Source: Candidatus Limnocylindria bacterium (GTDB taxonomy: Bacteria > Chloroflexota > Limnocylindria > QHBO01). From it: a DNA stretch of 21,412 nt. Location: assembly GCA_030146365.1 (NCBI GenBank), contig JASLBU010000221.1:1-21412 (forward strand). The letters are read 5' to 3'. The notes beneath the pieces were generated by a model, which saw only the letters and a list, made by a program, of their open reading frames with translations, was not told the DNA's origin and did no database searches. Positions within the stretch are counted from its first letter, which is position 1. Every line of letters begins with the position of its first letter. Positions 15,601 through 21,412 of the stretch are shown here, one piece after another. A program made the position numbers and the translations under genes.

Positions 15601-17019
15601 ATGACCGCCTCCTCGGCGCCGATTCGATCAGTGGGCGACCTGCGCGGCCGGCGAGCCGTGGTGCTCGGGCTGGCCCGCTCGGGCGTGGCCGCCGCGCGCT
15701 TCCTCTCGGATTCCGGAGCCGTGGTCGCGGCCTACGACCGGCGCCCCGCGGGCGAGCTCGCCGACGCGGTGACGTCCCTCGGCGGTCGCCCGGTGCGGCT
15801 GGCCCTCGGCATCGACGAAACCTCCGCGGCGGCCCTGCTGGCGCACGCTGACCTCCTGGTCACCAGCCCGTCGGTGTCGGCGCGCTTCCCCACCACCGAC
15901 CCGTGGCTGCGCGAGGCGCTCGAAGCGGCGGAGGCGCGCGGGGCCACGGTCGTGAGCGAGGTCGATCTGTTCCTGCGGATCACCCGTGCCCGGATCCTGG
16001 GGGTGACCGGCACCAAGGGCAAGACCACCACGTCGTCGCTCGTCGCGGCCATGCTGGAGGCCGGGGCAGTTCCGTCAGTGCTGGGCGGGAACATCGGCGT
16101 CCCGCTGGTCGAGCGGGCCGCCTCGCTGGGTCCGGACAGCTGGGCGGTTCTCGAGCTGTCGGAGCTCCAGTTGCCGACCATCAGCCGCGGCGCCGACGTC
16201 GCGCTGTACACCAACATCGGCGAGGACCATCTCGACCGGCACGGGAGCGTCGGGGCCTACCGCGCGGTGAAGGCCAGGCTCGCCGAACTGTCGGTTGCCA
16301 CCGGTCGGGCCGTGCTGAACCACGACGATGCGGGCTGCCGTGATCTGGGTGACCGCCTGCCGCCGGCGAGCGTCGCGTGGTACGGGCACGAGCGGCCGGG
16401 CCGCGGGCCGGTCGAGGCATGGATCGCTGACGGGTGGGTCACCGTGGCGGGGGAGCGGCTCATCGCGGACCGCGACGTGCCGCTCCCCGGCCGCCACATG
16501 CGCTCGAACGTGCTCGGTGCCGCGCTTGCCGCTCATCTCGTTGGCGTCGATGCCGCTGCCGTGGGTACGGCGATCCGCCGCTTCCCGGGGGTTCGCCACC
16601 GCCTGGAGCTGATCGCCGAGCGCGGCGGTGTCCGGTGGGTGAACGACTCGCAGGCCACCATCCCGGCTGCGGCAATGGCGGCGCTCGAGGCGTTCGACGC
16701 ACCGATCGTGCTGCTCACCGGCGGGAAGGACAAGGGCGTGCCGTATGACGACTACGTGGAGGCCATCGCCGCCCGGGTTCGCTCTGTCGTCCTCATCGGG
16801 GAGACTGCCGACGAGCTGGAGCGGGGCATCGCCGGTCGCGTGCCGGTACAGCGCGCCGAATCCATGGAGGCCGCCGTGGCCGTCGCGGCCGAGGCGGCCC
16901 GGGCCGGTGACGTCGTCCTGATGGCCCCGGCGGCGGCAAGCTTCGACATGTTCGCGGACTACGCGGCCCGGGGCGACGCCTTCCGGGACGCGGTGCTGCG
17001 GCTGGGGGTCACCTCGTGA
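15601..17019 (+). CDS. murD: UDP-N-acetylmuramoylalanine--D-glutamate ligase MurD
   Basis: This 472-aa cytosolic ligase adds D-Glu to UDP-MurNAc-L-Ala. It has an N-terminal uridine-binding Rossmann region (VVLGLARSGVAAA, 20-32), the P-loop GVTGTKGKTTTSS (134-146), E185 in LELSELQL, NIGEDHLDRHGS, the probable carbamylated lysine K224 (YRAVKARL), HRLELIAE, GGKDKG and the C-terminal ASFDMF. Three normally steady motifs differ: ELSSFQL is ELSELQL, NDSKATN is NDSQATI (Q351), and the E. coli Phe422 position is Tyr. The overall fold remains complete. ATG at 15601 is 7 nt after AGGTGG; the ATG at 15598 is equally in frame. The stop overlaps the ftsW GTG. Confidence 0.93.
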   Translation: MTASSAPIRSVGDLRGRRAVVLGLARSGVAAARFLSDSGAVVAAYDRRPAGELADAVTSLGGRPVRLALGIDETSAAALLAHADLLVTSPSVSARFPTTDPWLREALEAAEARGATVVSEVDLFLRITRARILGVTGTKGKTTTSSLVAAMLEAGAVPSVLGGNIGVPLVERAASLGPDSWAVLELSELQLPTISRGADVALYTNIGEDHLDRHGSVGAYRAVKARLAELSVATGRAVLNHDDAGCRDLGDRLPPASVAWYGHERPGRGPVEAWIADGWVTVAGERLIADRDVPLPGRHMRSNVLGAALAAHLVGVDAAAVGTAIRRFPGVRHRLELIAERGGVRWVNDSQATIPAAAMAALEAFDAPIVLLTGGKDKGVPYDDYVEAIAARVRSVVLIGETADELERGIAGRVPVQRAESMEAAVAVAAEAARAGDVVLMAPAAASFDMFADYAARGDAFRDAVLRLGVTS

Positions 17020-18296
17020 GCGCGGTGGCCTCCGGCGCCACCCAGGTCGCGGCGGCGGCGCGGCGCAGCACTGCGCGGGGCGGCGTGCGTCGTGAGCGGC
17101 ACGAGCCGGCGTACGCGCTGCTGCTCGCCGTGATGGCGCTCACCGCCATCGGCATCGTCATGGTCTACTCGTCGTCCAGCGTTCGCTCCTACTTCAGCAG
17201 CGCGGATCCGGCCGCCCAGGGCCTCGAGCAGCTGGTGTGGGCAGCGATCGGCATCGTCGGCTTGATCGTCGCCATGCGGCTCGACTTCCGTCACCTCCGC
17301 TACCTGGCGATCCCGTTCTTCGTCATCACGCTGGCCCTGCTCGTGGCCGTGCTCATCCCGGGCATCGGATCGGAGATCAACGGCTCGCGGCGATGGATCG
17401 TGATCCCCGGTGTGGGGTCGCTGCAGCCGGCTGAGTTCGCGAAGCTCGCGGTCGTGCTGTACCTGGCGCACTGGCTCGATCGTCGTGGCACGGAGGCAAG
17501 GTCGTTCTGGAACGGCCTCATTCCCTTCGGGCTGCTCGTGGCGCCCGGGTTCTTCCTCATCGCCATGGAGCCGGACCTCGGCACGTCCGGCGTCTACGTC
17601 ATCGTGGCGGTCAGCATCTTCTTCATGGCCGGCGCCAACCTGCTGTACCTGACGGCCATCGGCGGGGCCGTCCTCGGCATCACATGGCTGATGGTGAGCA
17701 GCACCAGCTACCAGCTCGAGCGCGTGCAGACGTTCCTCGACCCGTTCCGCGACCCGTTGGGAGCCGGCTACAACACGGTGCAGGCGCTGATGGCGCTGGC
17801 GCTGGGCGGGATCACGGGCCTGGGCCTGGGTGAGAGCCGCATGAAGTTCCTCTACCTTCCGGCGCCGTCGACCGACTTCATCTTCGCCATCATCGGCGAG
17901 GAGTGGGGCCTCGTCGGCACGCTGACGGTGGTGGCCCTCTTCGTCGTGATCGCGTACCAGGGCTACCGCATCGCGATCACTGCCCCAGACACGTTCTCCG
18001 GGCTGGTGGCGTGCGGCATCACCACATGGCTCGTCGTCCAGGCGTGCATCAACATGGCGGTCGTCAGCGCGCTGATGCCGGTGACCGGCATCCCGCTCCC
18101 GTTCATCAGCGCCGGCGGTTCGGCGCTGACCATCAACCTGGCGGCGGTCGGCATCCTGCTGTCGATCAGCCGCGAGACCACGCAACAAGGATCCCTGCGC
18201 GATGCGGTGTTCGGTGTCGGGCGGCGGGACAGGCGGGCACATCTACCCCGCGCTGGCCGTCGCACGAGCCCTGCGCGACGTCCGTCCCGACGTTGA
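17016..18296 (+). CDS. ftsW: Septal peptidoglycan glycosyltransferase FtsW
   Basis: This 426-aa SEDS-family protein polymerises lipid II at the septum together with FtsI. It has a basic cytoplasmic N-terminus (to about 30) and about ten transmembrane helices. Signatures: GSRRWIVI (123-130), LQPAEFAKLA (136-145), MEPDLGT (184-190), the PAPSTDFIFAIIGEE segment (282-296) with D287, the position of the essential SEDS aspartate, and TGIPLPFISAGGSALT. FtsW proteins usually end soon after the LLSISR motif; here about 40 more residues follow, ending in an Arg/Pro-rich tail (403-426) that is read from DNA also encoding the start of murG. The start is GTG at 17016, overlapping the murD stop by 4 bp. 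FtsW is preferred over RodA or SpoVE by position. Confidence 0.93.
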   Translation: MSAVASGATQVAAAARRSTARGGVRRERHEPAYALLLAVMALTAIGIVMVYSSSSVRSYFSSADPAAQGLEQLVWAAIGIVGLIVAMRLDFRHLRYLAIPFFVITLALLVAVLIPGIGSEINGSRRWIVIPGVGSLQPAEFAKLAVVLYLAHWLDRRGTEARSFWNGLIPFGLLVAPGFFLIAMEPDLGTSGVYVIVAVSIFFMAGANLLYLTAIGGAVLGITWLMVSSTSYQLERVQTFLDPFRDPLGAGYNTVQALMALALGGITGLGLGESRMKFLYLPAPSTDFIFAIIGEEWGLVGTLTVVALFVVIAYQGYRIAITAPDTFSGLVACGITTWLVVQACINMAVVSALMPVTGIPLPFISAGGSALTINLAAVGILLSISRETTQQGSLRDAVFGVGRRDRRAHLPRAGRRTSPARRPSRR

Positions 18297-19314
18297 GCTG
18301 GACTACATCGGCGGCGTCCGCGGCTTCGAGCGCAGGCTCGTGGCCAGCCACCCGATGCGCGCCGAGCTGCCGTACCACGAGCTCGTCGTCCGCTCGCTGC
18401 GTTCGTCCGGCGTGTCCGTCCACACCGTCCTGGACCCGGCCCGCCTCGCCGCCTCGGTCCCGCAGGCGTGGTGGCTGCTGGGCAGGCTGCAGCCCGCGGC
18501 GCTGTTCACGACCGGCGGCTACCTCGCCATGCCCCTCGTGCTGGCCGCCAGGGCGCGCGGCGTCCCGACCCTGGTGTGGGAGGGCAACGTCCAGCCCGGC
18601 CGCGCGACCCGGGCCATCGGCCGGTTCGCCACCCGCGTCGCGGTGAGCTTCCCCCCGACCCTGGACGCGTTTCCCGGCAACAGCTTCGTTTCAGGGACGC
18701 CGATCCGCTCGTTCGCCGGCATCGACCGCGCCTCGGCGCGCCGGGCGCTCGGCGTCGACCCCTCGGAGCGCCTCATGCTCGTCTTCGGTGGCTCCCAGGC
18801 CGTGGTGCGCCTGAACGCGGCCGTCGCGGACGCACTTCCGAGCCTGCTGCCCGACTGGCACGTCCTCCACCTGCCCGGCGAGGCCGGGATGGCCGAGGCG
18901 GGCGCCGCACGGCAGCGCCTCCCGGCGGCACTGCGCCCGCGCTACTCTGCGGAGCCCTTCCTGACCGATCGGATGGCCGACGCCCTCGTGGCCGCCGACC
19001 TCGTGATCGGCCGTGCCGGCTCGTCGACCTGCGCCGAGCTGGCGGCCGTGGGTGCCCCCTCCATCCTGGTCCCGTATCCGTTCGCGGGCGCCCACCAGCG
19101 CTACAACGCGGACTACCTCGCGGCCGAGGGGGCCGCCGTCGTGGTGCCGGACGAGGAGCTCACCGCCGACCGGCTGGTCGCCGAGGCGACGGCGCTGCTC
19201 GCCGACGACCGGAGGGAGGCCATGTCGGCGGCCGCCCGGCGGCTGGGCAGGCCCGATGCCGCCCGCACGCTCGCAGAGGAGCTCCTGACCTTGACCGCCG
19301 GACGGGCGGGATGA
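18202..19314 (+). CDS. murG: UDP-N-acetylglucosamine--lipid I GlcNAc transferase MurG
   Basis: This 370-aa peripheral membrane glycosyltransferase (GT28) adds GlcNAc to lipid I, giving lipid II. The N-terminal loop SGGGTGGHIYPALAVA (6-21, with H13), TTGGYLAMP, VFGGSQAVVRLN and GRAGSSTCAELAAVGAPSILVPYPFAGAHQRYNA are all typical. The HEQNA element reads WEGNV. The ATG is fixed by the conserved first strand (MRCSVSGGG matches the usual start), so the gene truly begins 95 bp before the ftsW stop. AAGGA at 18187-18191, inside ftsW, is 10 nt upstream. The stop overlaps murB by 4 bp. murC, which usually follows, is not here. Confidence 0.95.
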   Translation: MRCSVSGGGTGGHIYPALAVARALRDVRPDVELDYIGGVRGFERRLVASHPMRAELPYHELVVRSLRSSGVSVHTVLDPARLAASVPQAWWLLGRLQPAALFTTGGYLAMPLVLAARARGVPTLVWEGNVQPGRATRAIGRFATRVAVSFPPTLDAFPGNSFVSGTPIRSFAGIDRASARRALGVDPSERLMLVFGGSQAVVRLNAAVADALPSLLPDWHVLHLPGEAGMAEAGAARQRLPAALRPRYSAEPFLTDRMADALVAADLVIGRAGSSTCAELAAVGAPSILVPYPFAGAHQRYNADYLAAEGAAVVVPDEELTADRLVAEATALLADDRREAMSAAARRLGRPDAARTLAEELLTLTAGRAG

Positions 19315-20300
19315 GCGCTGCGACGGTGGGCCGTTCACCCGTTGAGCGTCTCGCGGCTCTGGACGAGCTGGCCGCGCGGCGGGGAATCGAGCTGGAGCGC
19401 GACGTGCCGCTCGCGCCGCTGACCACTCTGCGTGTCGGGGGCCCAGCCGAGCGCCTCACCGTCGTCGAGACGGTGGACGGGCTGGTGGCGGCCCTGGAGC
19501 TGGCGCGTGAGGCCCGCGTGCCGGCCGGGGTCCTCGGCAAGGGGAGTGACCTTGTCGTCCACGACGACGGCATCGCGGGGCTCGTGATCCGCAACCGGGC
19601 CGATGGGATACAGCTCGACGGCACGTCGGTGCGCGCGGAGTCGGGTGCCTCGATGGCCGCGCTCGTCAAGCGCTGCACGGCGGATGGCCTGGGCGGCATC
19701 GAGTTCGGCATCAGCATTCCCGGCACGCTCGGCGGCGCGGTGTGGGCGAACGCCGGCGCCCACGAGGGCGAGATGAAGGACGTCGTGACGCGGGTGACGG
19801 CGTGGTCCGCCGTCGATGGCGCCGTCACCGAGATGACGGCTGAGGAGTGCCGGTTCGCCTACCGGCACTCCGTCTTCAAGGATGCGCCCATGGTGGTGCT
19901 CGGCGCCGAGCTGCGGCTCGACCGCGGCGACTCCACCGCCATCGCCGAGCGCGTGCGTGCCAACCAGGCCCGCCGGAAGGCGACGCAGCCGCTCGCCGAC
20001 CAGAACGCCGGCAGCGTGTTCCGCAACCCACCGGGCGACCACGCCGGACGCCTGATCGATGCGGCCGGCCTGAAGGGCTTTCGCACCGGCTCCGCGTCGG
20101 TGAGCACGCTGCACGCGAACTTCATCGTCGTGGACCGCGGGGGCGCGGCCGCCGACGTGCGCGCGGTCGGCGATCACGTGCGCACGGTGGTCGCCGAGCG
20201 GTTCGGCGTCGATCTGCGCTACGAGATCGAGTTCGTCGGCGCGTGGCCACGGCCGGACCGCATGGCGCCCGGCGAGCTCGCCTCGGTCGGCCGGCCATGA
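19311..20300 (+). CDS. murB: UDP-N-acetylenolpyruvoylglucosamine reductase MurB
   Basis: This 329-aa FAD enzyme reduces UDP-GlcNAc-enolpyruvate with NADPH to UDP-MurNAc, the first committed muropeptide precursor. FAD-domain motifs TTLRVGGPAE (38-47) and GKGSDLVVHDDG (76-87), IPGTLGGAVWANAGAHEGEM (136-155), YRHSVFK (184-190, R185), NAGSVFRNP (232-240, proton-donor S235) and a C-terminal EIEFVG (E307) are present. The YRHS-type loop without the extra tyrosine insertion marks it as type II MurB. The ATG overlaps the murG stop, and the 3' end overlaps ddl (ATGA). The C-terminal 15 residues are Pro/Arg-rich and not conserved. Confidence 0.96.
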   Translation: MSAATVGRSPVERLAALDELAARRGIELERDVPLAPLTTLRVGGPAERLTVVETVDGLVAALELAREARVPAGVLGKGSDLVVHDDGIAGLVIRNRADGIQLDGTSVRAESGASMAALVKRCTADGLGGIEFGISIPGTLGGAVWANAGAHEGEMKDVVTRVTAWSAVDGAVTEMTAEECRFAYRHSVFKDAPMVVLGAELRLDRGDSTAIAERVRANQARRKATQPLADQNAGSVFRNPPGDHAGRLIDAAGLKGFRTGSASVSTLHANFIVVDRGGAAADVRAVGDHVRTVVAERFGVDLRYEIEFVGAWPRPDRMAPGELASVGRP

Positions 20301-21409
20301 CGGAGCGCATGCGGGTCGGCATCTTCGCCGGCGGCCGATCGGCGGAGCACGAGGTGAGCATCGCGTCGGCGGAGGCCGTGCTGCGCGCGATCGACCGGGA
20401 GCGGTACGAGCCGTACCTCGTCTACATCGATCGGGCGGGGCGGTGGCTGCTCCCCGCTGACCCGGCACCGACCCTGGGCCATGACGAGCGGCTGGCTTCC
20501 CTGCTCGGGGTCGACACGCCGGCCACCGAGGTGCAGAAGCTGCGGTCTCACGAGGTGCAGATGCCCCCTGCCACCCTCGAGGGACGTGCGCTCTCCGCGC
20601 GGGCAGCGGTCCGTGCGCTCGCCGACGTGATCGACGTCGCCTTCCTCGTGGTGCACGGGCCATACGGGGAGGACGGCACGCTGCAGGGCTTCCTGGAGCT
20701 GGCCGACATCCCATACGTGGGCCCAGGCGTCCTCGCCAGCGCCGTGGCGATGGACAAGGTCGTCTTCAAGGACCTGATGCGGGGTCACGCACTGCCGGTC
20801 GTGGACTATGCCTGGTTCCGTCGGCGCTCGTGGGACCGGGAGCCGGAGCACGTGGTGCGCGAGGTCGCCGAGCTCATCGGCGAGCGATGCGTCGTGAAGC
20901 CGGCACGCCTGGGGAGCAGCGTCGGCATGTCGCTCGTCCACGAGCTCGACGCGCTCCCTGCTGCCCTTGACGAGGCATTCCGGTACGACTCCAAGGTTAT
21001 CGTGGAGGCCTACGTCGAGCACGCCCGCGAGCTGGAGTGCGGCATTCTGGGGAACGAGGACCCCATGGTGTTCGAGCCTGGCGAGGTCCGCTCGACCCAC
21101 GAGTTCTACGACTACGAGGCAAAATACGTCGCCGGCCTCGCCGCCGTGGAGCCGAGGGCCGACGTCGACGTGGACCTCGCGGCCCAACTCAAGGAGCTGG
21201 CGCTGGCGGCGTACCGGGCGGTGGATGCGGCCGGGATGGCGCGCGTCGACTTCCTGGTGACGGCGGACGCGACCTACATCAGCGAGATGAACACCCTGCC
21301 CGGCTTCACGGCGACCAGCATGTATCCGAAGCAGGCGGAGCTGGCGGGTCTTCCGTTCACCGAGCTCATCGCCCGGCTCATCGAGCTGGCGCTCCAGCGG
21401 GACCGATGA
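20297..21409 (+). CDS. ddl: D-alanine--D-alanine ligase
   Basis: This 370-aa ATP-grasp enzyme joins two D-alanines for use by MurF. Motifs: FAGGRSAEHEVSI (10-22, E19), VVHGPYGEDGTLQG (118-131), AMDKVVFK (151-158), VKPARLGSSVGM (200-211), FYDYEAKY (270-277), ARVDFL (315-320) and YISEMNTLPGFT (327-338, with metal ligands D318, E330 and N332). Y277 at the end of EAKY corresponds to Tyr216 of E. coli DdlB, the form selective for D-Ala; Phe there marks D-Ala-D-Lac ligases. A vancomycin-sensitive D-Ala-D-Ala product is therefore expected. The start overlaps the murB stop by 4 bp. The gene is complete and ends 3 bp from the window edge. Confidence 0.96.
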   Translation: MTERMRVGIFAGGRSAEHEVSIASAEAVLRAIDRERYEPYLVYIDRAGRWLLPADPAPTLGHDERLASLLGVDTPATEVQKLRSHEVQMPPATLEGRALSARAAVRALADVIDVAFLVVHGPYGEDGTLQGFLELADIPYVGPGVLASAVAMDKVVFKDLMRGHALPVVDYAWFRRRSWDREPEHVVREVAELIGERCVVKPARLGSSVGMSLVHELDALPAALDEAFRYDSKVIVEAYVEHARELECGILGNEDPMVFEPGEVRSTHEFYDYEAKYVAGLAAVEPRADVDVDLAAQLKELALAAYRAVDAAGMARVDFLVTADATYISEMNTLPGFTATSMYPKQAELAGLPFTELIARLIELALQRDR

Positions 21410-21412
21410 AGC

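Overview
This window is a GC-rich, almost gap-free stretch of bacterial chromosome carrying core housekeeping genes, nearly all on the + strand. The gene set is TCA-cycle complex II, a bacterial class A RNase P RNA, and a division and cell-wall (dcw) cluster led by mraZ. The GC-rich codons, a Cys/His domain of a kind I associate with Chloroflexota membrane proteins, and variant Mur-ligase motifs suggest a high-GC Chloroflexota lineage (Limnocylindria/Ellin6529-like). This is inference; an actinobacterial relative is the main alternative.

Region 1 (1-7121): the 3' part of an MFS transporter fused to a cyclic-nucleotide-binding domain, then a short isocitrate dehydrogenase, then sdhC-sdhD-sdhA-sdhB. 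The sdhB stop overlaps an RNase HI-type gene, which overlaps a lipoprotein of the SGNH-hydrolase family. The TCA genes would carry isocitrate oxidation and succinate oxidation into the quinone pool.

Region 2 (7122-9182): a compact RNase P RNA gene with a well-placed promoter, a convergent 78-aa Cys/His protein on the - strand, a single-pass membrane protein with a cytosolic Cys/His domain and a Pro-rich stalk, and a structured intergenic segment. The segment ends in the mraZ promoter, which is overlapped by five TGG boxes at an exact 10-bp period, a probable MraZ operator.

Region 3 (9183-21409): mraZ-rsmH-orf70-ftsL-ftsI-murF-mraY-murD-ftsW-murG-murB-ddl. From ftsI to ddl most junctions are 4-bp start/stop overlaps, and ftsW overlaps murG by 95 bp, so translation is probably coupled throughout. 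The genes cover UDP-MurNAc formation (murB), D-Glu addition (murD), D-Ala-D-Ala synthesis and addition (ddl, murF), lipid I and II synthesis (mraY, murG), and septal polymerisation and cross-linking (ftsW, ftsI). murE and murC are absent from their usual positions. ftsQ/ftsA/ftsZ, if linked, would lie past the right edge.

I found no mobile element, CRISPR array, tRNA or phage gene. No large undescribed system is evident. The points most worth following are the MraZ box array, the unknown 70-aa ORF inside the dcw cluster, the two Cys/His proteins next to rnpB, the long ftsW/murG overlap, the NADP-like coenzyme residues of the short IDH, and the missing murE/murC.
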